Shown: positions 1-8,856 of the stretch, one piece after another | Layout of the letters: each line of letters starts with the position of its first letter | Position numbering within the stretch: position 1 is the first letter of the stretch | Assembly (NCBI RefSeq): GCF_000424325.1 | Contig: NZ_AUJR01000010.1 | Span: 52,912 to 116,911, forward strand | Length of the DNA stretch: 64,000 nucleotides | Direction of reading: 5' to 3' | Source of the DNA: [Clostridium] clostridioforme AGR2157 | GTDB lineage: Bacteria; Bacillota; Clostridia; Lachnospirales; Lachnospiraceae | Translations under genes and position numbers: made by a program | Notes under the pieces: model-generated | The model's database searches: none | What the model saw: only the letters and a program-made list of their open reading frames with translations | What the model was told of the DNA's origin: nothing

Positions 1-20
1 AGAGATTGCGGGGGTAATAT

Positions 21-344
21 ATGAACATATCAATGGTTTCCGACTTACTAGAGACACTCATGATCATTGGTTTCGGCTTATCCTGGCCGTTTTCCATTTA
101 TAAATCTTATGTATCCAGGACAGCCAAGGGGAAAAGTCTGCAGTTTGAATTTTTTATATGGCTGGGATACATATTTGGGATCGCAAGGAAGTTTCTTTTA
201 TACTACCATGCAACGACTCCTTATGACTGGCTGTTCTTCCTGTCCTGGTTCTTCTATGTGCTGAATTTTGCCGAGATATCGTATGATATGTGGCTGTATA
301 CCAGGAACGTAAAACTTGACAGGGAAAGAGAAAGTAAGAAATAA
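21..344 (+). CDS. Small PQ-loop / SemiSWEET-like membrane protein
   Basis: A 107-residue protein with three hydrophobic segments (about residues 8-28, 42-62 and 69-90) and a basic C-terminal tail. The first helix ends in a W-P-F-S-I-Y-K stretch followed by a short basic turn (SRTAKGKSL). This is the layout of bacterial SemiSWEETs, which have a single three-helix PQ-loop unit and dimerise to carry small sugars. Here the PQ motif reads WP. The ATG follows a GGGGG-type ribosome site. Substrate cannot be read from the sequence, and a non-transport PQ-loop protein is possible. Confidence 0.7.
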   Translation: MNISMVSDLLETLMIIGFGLSWPFSIYKSYVSRTAKGKSLQFEFFIWLGYIFGIARKFLLYYHATTPYDWLFFLSWFFYVLNFAEISYDMWLYTRNVKLDRERESKK

Positions 345-364
345 GACCATCATGTCACTCCTTA

Positions 365-410
365 CCATGTCAGGGACCCGGAATTAAGTATCCGGGTCCG
401 GATGACATGG
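365..410. terminator. Bidirectional hairpin terminator between convergent genes
   Basis: A nested inverted repeat: outer arms CCATGTCA (365-372) and TGACATGG (403-410), inner arms GGACCCGGA (374-382) and TCCGGGTCC (391-399). It lies between the SemiSWEET-like gene and the convergent NifU-type gene, so it can end both transcripts. The T-run after it is poor (CTGTTTTGG). Confidence 0.6.
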
Positions 411-430
411 CTGTTTTGGCATAAACAGGG

Positions 431-718
431 TTAAATCTGATGACTTAGTATTTTATGTGCCATGTCAAGTAATTCAGGATTGATTTCCTCTACCAGGATA
501 ACATCCTGTATGGAAGGAAATGCGGAGCGGACTTCTGCGGTTATCAATTCTTCATTGGTGCTGTGAGCGGCAGGACATCCGGAACATTTTCCGGTCAGCC
601 TTACCCTCAGAATGTTATTTTCCAGGCTTTGAATTACCACATTGCCATTGTGCTCGGCCAGGGACGGCCGGACTTTTGCATCAAGAACAGCTTCTATTTG
701 TTTGATCGTGGCTTCCAT
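431..718 (-). CDS. NifU C-terminal domain protein (Fe-S scaffold)
   Basis: A 95-residue protein made only of the NifU C-terminal (Nfu) domain. The CxxC pair is Cys45 and Cys48 in TGKCSGCPAA, which in this family holds a transient 4Fe-4S cluster for delivery to target enzymes. I chose the ATG at 718 over a longer reading frame because AAGGAGGGTG lies seven bases upstream. It acts in the cytoplasm. The next gene is divergent, so it is probably monocistronic. Confidence 0.85.
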   Translation of the reverse strand: MEATIKQIEAVLDAKVRPSLAEHNGNVVIQSLENNILRVRLTGKCSGCPAAHSTNEELITAEVRSAFPSIQDVILVEEINPELLDMAHKILSHQI

Positions 719-831
719 GATACACCCTCCTTTGCATTGTAGTTTAACAGCGTGAAAACAGTTTGTCAATGAAAGCTATGATATGAAAATTTGATGGATA
801 CAGATAAAAAAGATTGGAAAGAAGTGGTGGT

Positions 832-1731
832 ATGACTGCTAATTTTGAACACTATAAAATTTTTTATTATGTAGCAAAGTATAAAAATCTGACCAGAGCA
901 GCCAATGCTCTGGTTACCAGCCAGCCATCTGTGACATACTGCATGCAGAATCTTGAAAGTGTATTGGGATGTAAGCTGTTTATCCGTTCAAGGAAAGGGG
1001 TTACTCTGACTTCAGAGGGGGAACTGCTTTACAGCTATGTTGCTCCGGCCTGTCAGCAGCTGATCCAGGGGGAAGAAAAATTGAAAGAGCTTCTTGGTGA
1101 ACAACATGAGTACATAAATGTGGGCGCTACGCAGATAGCTATGCTCTCTTATCTGGTCGCACGCCTGAACCGGTTTCAGGAGCAGTACTCCCAGGTAAAA
1201 CTAAATATTTTTAATTACAACACACACCAGACACTGAATGAACTGAAGGCGGGGAAAATAGATCTGGCCATCATCACCACCCCCTTTGACCATGAACAGT
1301 CATTCAAGGTTGTTAAGGTAAAGGATTTTAACAGCGTATTGGTGGGTGGAGTAAAGTATGCGGAATACGGGAACAAAAATGTATACCTGGCGGATGTGGC
1401 GGGCCTGCCGCTGATCACAATGTCTGACAATACAACCACGTTTCAGTTTTTTCAGGAATTTTACCGTTCCTGCGGACTGACCATGCAGCCGTCCATTGAA
1501 GTGGCATCTATGGACCTTATCCTTCCTGTCATCCTCAAGAATCTGGGAATCGGATTCGTGCCCGAGGAATTTGCACGGCCCCTCATTGAAAAGGGAGAAA
1601 TCGTGGTATTTAATCTCTATGAACAGATTCCGAAGCGGAATATATGCATTGTCAGTGACAACAACAGGCCATTGAGCGCGGCTGCCAAAACGCTGCAGTA
1701 CATGCTGGAATATCAGGACAAGGTAATATGA
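832..1731 (+). CDS. LysR-family transcriptional regulator
   Basis: About 299 residues, the normal LysR length. The N-terminal winged helix-turn-helix (about residues 3-62) includes the typical LTRAANALVTSQPSVTY stretch, followed by a substrate-binding-like effector domain (about 90-295). A TTG start at 814 is also open; I prefer the ATG at 832. It stands 43 bases ahead of the hotdog/ACP/LuxE/LuxC run, on the same strand and without an obvious terminator between. It may be co-transcribed with, and control, that run. The effector is unknown; an acyl-CoA or acid is an inference from context only. Confidence 0.85.
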   Translation: MTANFEHYKIFYYVAKYKNLTRAANALVTSQPSVTYCMQNLESVLGCKLFIRSRKGVTLTSEGELLYSYVAPACQQLIQGEEKLKELLGEQHEYINVGATQIAMLSYLVARLNRFQEQYSQVKLNIFNYNTHQTLNELKAGKIDLAIITTPFDHEQSFKVVKVKDFNSVLVGGVKYAEYGNKNVYLADVAGLPLITMSDNTTTFQFFQEFYRSCGLTMQPSIEVASMDLILPVILKNLGIGFVPEEFARPLIEKGEIVVFNLYEQIPKRNICIVSDNNRPLSAAAKTLQYMLEYQDKVI

Positions 1732-1774
1732 GGATCAGGTAATACCAGGATTTAATTAAGTCAGGAGTATTGCT

Positions 1775-2533
1775 ATGAAAATTGGAATTAAATTCTGTGG
1801 GGGCTGCAATCCGGTATATGACAGGGGCAGACGGGTCAGCAGATTCAGGGAAGCCCACCCCGAGCATGAATATGTGACGTCTGATACAAATGCAGTATGT
1901 GATATCTGGATGGTTGTCTGTGGATGCAGCCGCAGGTGTGCGGATACAAATGGATTAAAGGCAGGAAGGGGCATTGTCCTGCTGTGGGATGAGGACAGCT
2001 TTAAACGGCTGGAAGAAGAAGCCGCAGAGGCGGCCCGGGAAGGGGAAGCCGGCGGCAGTGACAGGAGAGTGCTTCATCTGCATGAGAAAGCAAGGCGGTC
2101 CAGGGTGATGACCAGTGAAGATGTCCGAAGCTTTGCGGCCCTCACGGGAGATAAAAGCCGCCTGCATCTGGATTCCCACACCGCGTCCAGGGCCGGCTTT
2201 GAACGCCCGTTGGTCCATGGCATGTTTCTGGATTCCCTGGTATCGGCTGTCATGGGAACAGACCTGCCGGGAAGCGGTACTCTATATACGGAACATACCG
2301 CCAGATTCATACGGCCGGTTTACATAGGAGATACCATAGAGATCACAGTGGAATTTGTCTCCTTCGAGGAGCGGGAAGACTGCTATATAGGCATGTTCCG
2401 GGGAACCTGCAGGAACCAGAATGGCGAGAGGGTGCTGTCGGCAATGTGCAGCCAGATAATGAAGAAAAGCTTGTTTAAAGTAGTAGCAGAGGAAAGTGAG
2501 CAGACGGATTATGACGAATTTAGAGAAATATGA
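1775..2533 (+). CDS. Fusion of a Cys-rich CGGC domain and a MaoC-like hotdog dehydratase
   Basis: 252 residues in two parts. The N-terminal part (about 1-75) carries CGGC at 8-11 and further cysteines at 42, 49, 51 and 55, which suggests a metal or redox site; I do not recognise its family with certainty. A charged Glu/Ala-rich linker leads to a MaoC-like hotdog domain (about 110-240). There the (R)-specific enoyl-CoA hydratase motif is visible as GDKSRLH, with catalytic-type Asp126 and His131, followed by a second conserved His148 in LVHGM. Known relatives hydrate or dehydrate 2-enoyl/3-hydroxyacyl thioesters. The gene is the first of a packed run and overlaps the ACP gene that follows, so an ACP-bound 3-hydroxyacyl substrate is plausible. 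The fusion itself is unusual. Confidence 0.7.
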   Translation: MKIGIKFCGGCNPVYDRGRRVSRFREAHPEHEYVTSDTNAVCDIWMVVCGCSRRCADTNGLKAGRGIVLLWDEDSFKRLEEEAAEAAREGEAGGSDRRVLHLHEKARRSRVMTSEDVRSFAALTGDKSRLHLDSHTASRAGFERPLVHGMFLDSLVSAVMGTDLPGSGTLYTEHTARFIRPVYIGDTIEITVEFVSFEEREDCYIGMFRGTCRNQNGERVLSAMCSQIMKKSLFKVVAEESEQTDYDEFREI

Positions 2534-2747
2534 CCAGTTGTTTATGAGAAATCTAAAGGTGAAGAGGGAGGAGCTGGAGCGGCTTAAATACAGGGGGATA
2601 CGTGCATGGGACTCCCTGGGGCATATGGATCTGATTGCGGATCTGGAAGAAGCGTTTGATATCCACATGGGTACGATGGATGTCATGGATTTTTCTTCTT
2701 ATGAAAAGGGAAAAGAGATCCTAAAAAAATATGGAGTGGATATCTGA
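2511..2747 (+). CDS. Acyl carrier protein
   Basis: About 78 residues, acidic and helical, with the phosphopantetheine attachment motif as Asp34-Ser35-Leu36 (WDSLGHMDL). The rest follows the ACP pattern (DLEEAF in helix 2-3). The ATG at 2511 is taken as start; a GTG at 2496 directly after AGAGGAAA is an alternative that adds five residues. It overlaps the end of the hotdog fusion gene, so translation is probably coupled. It is distant in context from any fatty-acid synthase gene in this window, so it is likely a dedicated carrier for the LuxC/LuxE-type pathway around it. Confidence 0.85.
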   Translation: MTNLEKYDQLFMRNLKVKREELERLKYRGIRAWDSLGHMDLIADLEEAFDIHMGTMDVMDFSSYEKGKEILKKYGVDI

Positions 2748-2768
2748 AGCTCCGAAGGCAGGCATTTT

Positions 2769-3440
2769 GTGAAAGAAAATGAAACAGTGACACGGATTAC
2801 CGTATGCCGTGACAGCCTGACCCAGAGTAACTGCTATCTGATCGGGGAGAAGGGCGGGGCGATGGTAATCGATCCCAATCATTTTGAACTGGTAGAAAAT
2901 GCATTAAGGGAACAAGCCCTGACACCTGAACTGGTCATGCTGTCACATGAGCACTGCGATCATATACGGGGGCTGGAGGAGCTGAGAAACCATTGGAAGG
3001 TAAAAGTTCTATGCAGCAGGCGGTGCAGTCAGGGAATCGGAGATATCACTCAGAATATGTCCCGGATGATGGAAGTTTATCTGCTTTACCGTACGCAGCA
3101 GAGCGTTGTATACCCACCTTTTATCTGCAGGCCTGCGGAACTGGTATATGATGCCCCTTATGATTTTACGTGGCATGGACACAGGTTTTTGTGTACGCCG
3201 CTTCCCGGACACTCGGGAGGAAGCAGCTGCATTTTTATGGATGATACCTGCCTGTTTACCGGAGATTATCTGATACCGGGCGAGCAGGTGGTGACAAGGC
3301 TTCCGGGAGGCAGTGAACAGGAATACGAGGAGACGGCAAAGCCGTGGCTGTCTGCATTGAAGGCAGGACTGACCATATATCCCGGACACAATGACAGCTA
3401 TGTTCTGACCAGGGAGGTGAAGGAACGGTATGGATTATGA
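2769..3440 (+). CDS. Metallo-beta-lactamase-fold hydrolase (glyoxalase II-like)
   Basis: 223 residues with the full metal-binding signature: His60-x-His62-x-Asp64-His65 (SHEHCDH), His148 in PGHSGGS, Asp166 in TGDY and His207 in YPGHND. This set is typical of glyoxalase II-type thioesterases. GTG start at 2769. It lies between ACP and LuxE genes and overlaps the latter by 11 bases. Because luminous lux operons use LuxD to release fatty acid from ACP, I infer that this enzyme may do the thioester-cleaving step here. The family also contains many unrelated hydrolases. Confidence 0.8.
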   Translation: MKENETVTRITVCRDSLTQSNCYLIGEKGGAMVIDPNHFELVENALREQALTPELVMLSHEHCDHIRGLEELRNHWKVKVLCSRRCSQGIGDITQNMSRMMEVYLLYRTQQSVVYPPFICRPAELVYDAPYDFTWHGHRFLCTPLPGHSGGSSCIFMDDTCLFTGDYLIPGEQVVTRLPGGSEQEYEETAKPWLSALKAGLTIYPGHNDSYVLTREVKERYGL

Positions 3441-4503
3441 ATTACTTCTGGCAATAAGACCCTATTCTCTGGACAGATCCGGGAAGAAGAAAATGTTCGG
3501 GGAATGGCTGACGGAGCTGACAGAGTATCACAGGCACAACTGTATCCCATATGAACGGCTGCTAAACGCCATGGATGTACAGCCGGACAGAAAGATGGAG
3601 GAAGAGGAAATCCCCATGCTTCCCATCAATCTGTTTAAAAACATGGAGCTTAAAAGCATTGCTCCGGAGCGGATCTTCAAAATCGTGACATCCTCAGGCA
3701 CAGAGGGCCAGGAGGTATCCAAAATTTATCTGGATACGGATACTGCCAGGTATCAGCAGATTGCGCTGGCGAATATAGGCGAGGATTTCTGGGGAGGTCA
3801 GCGGATTCCGTTTCTGGTGATTGACAGCCCGGATGTATTAAAGAAAAGAGAGATGTTTTCTGCCAGGGGTGCCGGGATTTTGGGATTTTCCATTTTTTCA
3901 TCCAGAATATGTTATGCACTGGACCGTGAGATGCGGCTGGACATAGATGGGGTGGAGGCATTTCTGGAACAGTATAAGGGAAAGAAGATTCTTGTTTTTG
4001 GTTTTACTTACATGATATGGAAGTATTTGTATGAGGTTCTGGCCTCCCAGGGGAAAAAACTGGATCTTACTAATGGGATTCTTGTTCATGGAGGAGGATG
4101 GAAAAAACTGGAGAACAAGTCTGTCTCCTCAGAGGAGTTTAAAGACAGGATCAGTCAGGTAACAGGTATCAGCCGGATCCATAATTATTATGGAATGGCT
4201 GAACAGACCGGATGTATCTATATGGAATGCTCCTGCGGCAATCTTCATGCCAGTGTCTACTCGGACATCATAACAAGAAGGCCGGATGATTTCAGTCCCT
4301 GCAGCTATGGAGAAAAAGGTATCATCCAGGTTCTGTCCCCATTGGCACGTTCATATCCCGGACATTCAATTTTGACTGAGGATGAGGGAATCCTGCTGGG
4401 GGAAGATGATTGTCCATGCGGGCGCCTGGGAAAATATTTTAGGGTGACAGGGAGAATCCGTCAGGCACAGGTCAGGGGGTGCAGTGATACATATGAAGGA
4501 TGA
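3430..4503 (+). CDS. LuxE-type acyl-protein synthetase
   Basis: 357 residues of the LuxE / acyl-protein synthetase family, a branch of the adenylating enzymes. Visible are the phosphate-binding loop SSGTEGQ (88-94) and the adenylate-binding HNYYGMAEQTG (about 247-257). In luminous bacteria LuxE activates a fatty acid with ATP, loads it on its own C-terminal Cys and passes it to LuxC. A Cys at 351, seven residues from the end, sits where the acyl-accepting Cys is expected. The gene overlaps both neighbours (MBL hydrolase and LuxC), so stoichiometric synthesis of a LuxC/LuxE complex is likely. No luxAB genes are present. Confidence 0.85.
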   Translation: MDYELLLAIRPYSLDRSGKKKMFGEWLTELTEYHRHNCIPYERLLNAMDVQPDRKMEEEEIPMLPINLFKNMELKSIAPERIFKIVTSSGTEGQEVSKIYLDTDTARYQQIALANIGEDFWGGQRIPFLVIDSPDVLKKREMFSARGAGILGFSIFSSRICYALDREMRLDIDGVEAFLEQYKGKKILVFGFTYMIWKYLYEVLASQGKKLDLTNGILVHGGGWKKLENKSVSSEEFKDRISQVTGISRIHNYYGMAEQTGCIYMECSCGNLHASVYSDIITRRPDDFSPCSYGEKGIIQVLSPLARSYPGHSILTEDEGILLGEDDCPCGRLGKYFRVTGRIRQAQVRGCSDTYEG

Positions 4504-5698
4504 AGTGATCGTTCTGGCCGGTACAGGGCAGCCCGAGGCAAAACCATGGGAGCCCTTTGCCGAACCGGTCATGGAGTTTCTTGGGCAGCTGTCCTGTGAG
4601 ATACGCCGCAGCAGGCAGCAGTATGAGGAGATGGCGGCTTTTGGATTCTGGTGCCGCAGATACCATATGGAGGAGTTCAGGAAACGGTATAAGGACGGCC
4701 GGGTCCGTTTGGGCCGGGGAGTTATTTTACATATCCCTGCCTCCAATGTCCCGCTGCTGTTTGCCTATAGTATGGTAATGGGGCTGCTGGCAGGCAACAG
4801 CTGTGCGGTCCGCATTTCTTCCAGAAGTCATGAGCAGGACCGGATTATGTGCATCATCATGGAAGGACTGTTAAAACATCCTGATCATACGGAATTGAGA
4901 AAACGGATATCTGTTTTTACCTGTGCTCGCGATTCCTCTGCGATCGCCGGGCTGCTTGCGCAGTGCGCGGGCTGTGTTGTATGGGGAGGAGACCGGACTA
5001 TAAAGGAGATCAGGGCCCTGCCCATGAGACCTGACGCGGTTCAGATGGGGTTCCCCGACCGGTATTCCATCTGTATACTGGATACGGCTCATGTGTGCAG
5101 TCTGACGGATGATGAGCTGAAACACCTGGTCCACCGATTTTACAATGACACATATGTACTGGACCAGAATGCATGTTCAAGTCCGGTGGCTGTCATATGG
5201 AATCAGAAGTCCGGCTCAGAGACAGCGGAGCACATACGGACACGATGGTGGAACATGGTAGCGGAGGAGGCCGGGGATTATCACATGACGGCCCATAAGG
5301 CAACGGTCAAATATGAGCAATTGTGCAGATACGCTATGGAATCCCAGGAGACAGTGAAAGTCACGCGCTATGGCAACCGGCTTTATACCATCAGGCTGTC
5401 ATGTGTTCCTGAGCATCCGGATCAGCTTAAGGGAAGCTTTGGACTGTTTTTTGAGTACACAGGGGATTGGAGGGAGGCGGTGGGACGCATGGCCACAAGC
5501 CGGCTTCAGACCATTACATACCATGGAATAAAAGCACAGGAAATAGAGGAGCATGTGGTAGCGAATCACCTTTTTGGAGTTCACCGCATCGTCCCGGTGG
5601 GGCAGGCTGCGGATATGGATCTCATATGGGATGGGCAGGATTTTATCACTGTGCTGTCCAGGCAGATTGGCAGGGGGGTGCAAGATGGGTCTATTTGA
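4484..5698 (+). CDS. LuxC-type acyl-CoA/acyl-protein reductase
   Basis: 404 residues of the LuxC family, related to aldehyde dehydrogenases. The nucleophile is most likely Cys231 in DQNACSSP, which matches the LuxC active-site region; VVWGGD (about 165-170) and PASNVPLLFAYS (85-96) are also family-typical. LuxC takes an acyl thioester from LuxE and reduces it with NADPH to a fatty aldehyde. The start is uncertain: GTG at 4484 is four bases from AGGGGG, ATG at 4493 is thirteen. The gene overlaps luxE-like by 20 bases and the downstream ligase by 14. Product chain length is unknown. Confidence 0.85.
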   Translation: MIHMKDEVIVLAGTGQPEAKPWEPFAEPVMEFLGQLSCEIRRSRQQYEEMAAFGFWCRRYHMEEFRKRYKDGRVRLGRGVILHIPASNVPLLFAYSMVMGLLAGNSCAVRISSRSHEQDRIMCIIMEGLLKHPDHTELRKRISVFTCARDSSAIAGLLAQCAGCVVWGGDRTIKEIRALPMRPDAVQMGFPDRYSICILDTAHVCSLTDDELKHLVHRFYNDTYVLDQNACSSPVAVIWNQKSGSETAEHIRTRWWNMVAEEAGDYHMTAHKATVKYEQLCRYAMESQETVKVTRYGNRLYTIRLSCVPEHPDQLKGSFGLFFEYTGDWREAVGRMATSRLQTITYHGIKAQEIEEHVVANHLFGVHRIVPVGQAADMDLIWDGQDFITVLSRQIGRGVQDGSI

Positions 5699-7154
5699 TA
5701 ATGAACTACGGTATGGGGAACGGCCATTGGCTATTGATGATCAGGGCAGGACCGCGTCCAGTCAGGAGCTGGATGCTTTTTCAGGTGAATTATATGAGAA
5801 AACAGGGGGTAAAAAGCTGATCTTTATTCTCTGTGAGAACACGCTGGAGTCGTTGTTTGGTTATCTGGGCAGCTTAAAGACGGGCATTGTCCCGCTGATG
5901 CTGGAGAGCCATATTCATCCGGAACTGCTTGAAGGGCTTATAAAGGAGTACCACCCGTCTTTCTTATATGTACCTGATACATGGGCGGACAGGATAAAAG
6001 ACTGTGAGGTTGTATGGAAGTACGGCGGATACTGCCTTTGCAGCAGGAATGAAAAGCAGCCTCCATCCCTTTACAGTGAATTGGCATTACTCCTGACAAC
6101 GTCAGGAAGTACGGGCAGCCCCAAGCTGGTCAGGCAGAGTAAGGCGAATATTGTATCCAATGCTGGATCGATTGCCTGCTATCTGGAGATTGACCGGGAT
6201 GAACGGCCGGTAACAACGTTACCCATGAATTATACATACGGTCTGTCAATTATCAACAGTCATGTATTAAAGGGTGCCACGCTTCTGCTTACATCCTATG
6301 GAGTAATAGAACGTCCCTTTTGGGATTTTGCAAAGGAGATGAGAGCCACCTCCATTGCCGGAGTCCCCTATACATATCAGATCTTAAAACGGATCGGCAT
6401 GATGGATATGGAATTGCCGGATCTTAAAACCATGACACAGGCGGGCGGCAAACTGCCCTTAAATTTGCACAGAGAATTTGCATTATATGCAGAACAGACA
6501 GGAAAGAAATTTGTTGTCATGTATGGACAGACGGAAGCCACGGCCCGTATGGGATATCTTCCGGCGTCCAGGTCATTGGAAAAATGCGGAAGTATGGGGA
6601 TTGCCATACCGGGCGGAAGTTTTTGGCTGGAGGATGACCAGGGAAATAGGATCATGGAGCCGGATACCCAGGGAGAACTGGTTTACCAGGGAGAAAATGT
6701 TGCTTTGGGTTATGCCTGCGGCAGGGATGACCTTATAAAGGAGGACGAATGGAAGGGAGTCCTGCATACCGGTGACATGGCCAGGAGGGACAGTGATGGG
6801 TATTACTATATTACGGGAAGAAAAAAGCGATTTATTAAAATCTTCGGCAACCGAATCAATCTGGATGAAGTGGAGCGGCTTTTAAAGGAACGGTATGAGG
6901 GAACTGATTTTGCATGTGTGGGGATAGATGATTGTCTTAGGATCTTTACGGATTTCAGACAGCCGGATGCAGGGGAACAGGTTTTAGATTACCTGTATCA
7001 GGTAACCGGAATTGGCGCCAGGGCAGTGCGGGTACGTTGCCTGGATCAGATACCCAAGAATGAATCAGGAAAAACCCTTTATAAAGAATTGGAAGCCAAA
7101 GCAGAGGACGGGTCATACACAGGTGAAAAGGGCAGTTTATGTGGGGAATTTTGA
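5685..7154 (+). CDS. AMP-forming acyl-CoA/acyl-ACP ligase
   Basis: 489 residues of the ANL superfamily. The P-loop is TTSGSTGSPK (138-147), the adenine-site motif is MYGQTEA (about 280), GDMARRD (about 360) is the hinge-preceding motif, and the catalytic Lys lies in KNESGKT near the C-terminus. I start at the ATG at 5685, behind AGGGGGGTG, and not at the longer open frame. It would activate a carboxylic acid as acyl-AMP and transfer it to CoA or the adjacent ACP. Its N-terminal domain is short, like ligases that work with separate carrier proteins. It overlaps LuxC upstream and the CoaD-like gene downstream. Confidence 0.8.
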   Translation: MGLFDNELRYGERPLAIDDQGRTASSQELDAFSGELYEKTGGKKLIFILCENTLESLFGYLGSLKTGIVPLMLESHIHPELLEGLIKEYHPSFLYVPDTWADRIKDCEVVWKYGGYCLCSRNEKQPPSLYSELALLLTTSGSTGSPKLVRQSKANIVSNAGSIACYLEIDRDERPVTTLPMNYTYGLSIINSHVLKGATLLLTSYGVIERPFWDFAKEMRATSIAGVPYTYQILKRIGMMDMELPDLKTMTQAGGKLPLNLHREFALYAEQTGKKFVVMYGQTEATARMGYLPASRSLEKCGSMGIAIPGGSFWLEDDQGNRIMEPDTQGELVYQGENVALGYACGRDDLIKEDEWKGVLHTGDMARRDSDGYYYITGRKKRFIKIFGNRINLDEVERLLKERYEGTDFACVGIDDCLRIFTDFRQPDAGEQVLDYLYQVTGIGARAVRVRCLDQIPKNESGKTLYKELEAKAEDGSYTGEKGSLCGEF

Positions 7155-7596
7155 CCCTGTAACATTAGGTCATGTGGATATCATACAGCGGTCTGTGCGC
7201 ATAGCAGATCAGTTGGTGATAGGGGTCAAAAGCCAAAGGCCGGGCGGATTCATGTTCAGCCTGGAACAAAGAATGGGATATCTAAGGATGGCGCTGCATA
7301 ATTTACAGCATGTGATAATACGGGAATGCGGACAGGATATTGTGAATTTTGCCAGAACCAACGGCGCCGAAGTTATTATCCGGGGAGTGCGCAATATTGC
7401 AGATTTTGAACATGAGCTGCACCAGTCCCAGATAAACCAGAAAATGAATCCGGGAATCAACACTGTTTTATTTATGGCTGACACCCAATATTCATTTTTA
7501 AGCTCAGGGATTGTCAGGGAGCTTCTTAGCTTTGATAAGGATATTTCCTGTTTTGTTCCTAAGAGGGCCGCGGATTTGGTGAAAGCAGATAAATAA
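7123..7596 (+). CDS. CoaD-like nucleotidyltransferase (diverged phosphopantetheine adenylyltransferase)
   Basis: 157 residues aligning end to end with phosphopantetheine adenylyltransferase (CoaD). The nucleotidyltransferase motif T14-x-G-H17, the RGVR phosphate-binding pair (Arg87, Arg90) and YSFLSS are kept. Two positions differ from Escherichia coli CoaD by my hand alignment: Thr10 is Asn9 here (VGNFDP), and Lys42 falls on Gly41-Gly42 (RPGGFMF). Both residues contact the substrate in CoaD. GTG start at 7123 behind AGAGGACGGG; it overlaps the ligase by 32 bases. It may supply CoA/pantetheine to the local pathway, or adenylylate or cytidylylate another phosphate. The usual chromosomal coaD would be elsewhere. 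Confidence 0.75.
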   Translation: MKRAVYVGNFDPVTLGHVDIIQRSVRIADQLVIGVKSQRPGGFMFSLEQRMGYLRMALHNLQHVIIRECGQDIVNFARTNGAEVIIRGVRNIADFEHELHQSQINQKMNPGINTVLFMADTQYSFLSSGIVRELLSFDKDISCFVPKRAADLVKADK

Positions 7597-7632
7597 GGGC
7601 ATGTGTGCCTGATTGTTAAAGGAGGATAAGTA

Positions 7633-8814
7633 ATGGCTAAAAAGATTGTACTGGCAGGAGCCTGCCGTACCGCAATCGGAACCATGGGAGGAGCGCTCAG
7701 CACAACTTCATCCCAGGAATTGGGGGCTGCTGTCATAAGAGACGCCCTGAGAAGGACCGGCATAAAACCGGAACAGGTTGACTTTGTATACATGGGATGT
7801 GTCCTACAGGCCGGTCTGGGCCAGAATGTAGCGAGGCAGGCTTCCTTAAAAGCCGGACTTCCGGTTGAAACACCGGCTGTTACCATCAATGTGGTATGCG
7901 GTTCCGGCCTGGACAGTGTGAACCTGGCGGCGCAGATGATCCAATGTGGGGATGCGGACATTGTGGTGGCCGGAGGAACAGAGAATATGTCCATGGCACC
8001 GTATCTGTTAAAAAATGCTAGATATGGTTACCGGATGAATAATGGGCAGCTCATTGACAGCATGGTGAATGACGCCCTGTGGGATGCCTTTTATGATTAC
8101 CATATGGGTATCACTGCTGAGAATGTGGCGGAAAGATGGGGGCTGACCAGGGAAGAGCTGGACCGGTTTGCGGCTGACAGCCAGCAAAAAGCCTGCGCAG
8201 CCATGGAATCAGGACGCTTTAAGAATGAGATCGTCCCGGTGGAGATTAAGAAAAAGAAGGAAACCATTGTCTTTGATGTGGATGAGGGTCCCCGTCCCGG
8301 AACAACGGCTGAAGGAATTGCAAGACTTCGCCCTGCTTTTAAGCCGGACGGTATGGTAACAGCGGCCAATGCTTCCAGTATTAATGACGGTGCGGCAGCG
8401 GTTATTGTGATGAGTGAGGAAAAGGCGAAGGAGCTGGGGGTAAAGCCTATGGCAGTCTGGGTGGCAGGAGCCCTGGCCGGTGTCGCACCGGAGATCATGG
8501 GGGTTGGCCCTGTGGCCGCAACTAAAAAGGTGATGGAAAAAACAGGTCTGTCTATGGATTCCTTTGATCTAATTGAAGCAAATGAAGCCTTTGCAGCCCA
8601 GTCCCTGGCCGTGGCCCGTGAGCTTAGCTTTGACATGACAAAGGTAAATGTAAATGGAGGCGCCATTGCACTGGGGCATCCGGTGGGAGCTTCCGGATGC
8701 CGTATCCTTGTAACCCTGCTTCATGAGATGGAAAAGAGAGGGGTAAAGAGGGGGCTAGCAACCTTATGTATTGGCGGCGGCATGGGCTGCGCAACGGTTG
8801 TGGAGAGGGAATAA
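7633..8814 (+). CDS. thlA: Acetyl-CoA C-acetyltransferase (thiolase)
   Basis: 393 residues, the standard length. The acyl-accepting Cys89 lies in [10 protein letters not shown], His349 in GHPVGASG and the proton-transfer Cys379 in CIGGGMG. It condenses two acetyl-CoA to acetoacetyl-CoA, or extends a longer acyl-CoA by two carbons. A GGAGGATAA ribosome site precedes the ATG. It opens the thl-crt-hbd-bcd-etfB-etfA order, the classical butyryl-CoA set of Clostridia, and is only 36 bases from the CoaD-like gene, so the lux-type run and the butyryl-CoA run are probably one transcript. Confidence 0.92.
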   Translation: MAKKIVLAGACRTAIGTMGGALSTTSSQELGAAVIRDALRRTGIKPEQVDFVYMGCVLQAGLGQNVARQASLKAGLPVETPAVTINVVCGSGLDSVNLAAQMIQCGDADIVVAGGTENMSMAPYLLKNARYGYRMNNGQLIDSMVNDALWDAFYDYHMGITAENVAERWGLTREELDRFAADSQQKACAAMESGRFKNEIVPVEIKKKKETIVFDVDEGPRPGTTAEGIARLRPAFKPDGMVTAANASSINDGAAAVIVMSEEKAKELGVKPMAVWVAGALAGVAPEIMGVGPVAATKKVMEKTGLSMDSFDLIEANEAFAAQSLAVARELSFDMTKVNVNGGAIALGHPVGASGCRILVTLLHEMEKRGVKRGLATLCIGGGMGCATVVERE

Positions 8815-8856
8815 AATTCTGAAATTGGAGAAAAAGCGAAATCGAGGTGGTATGGT

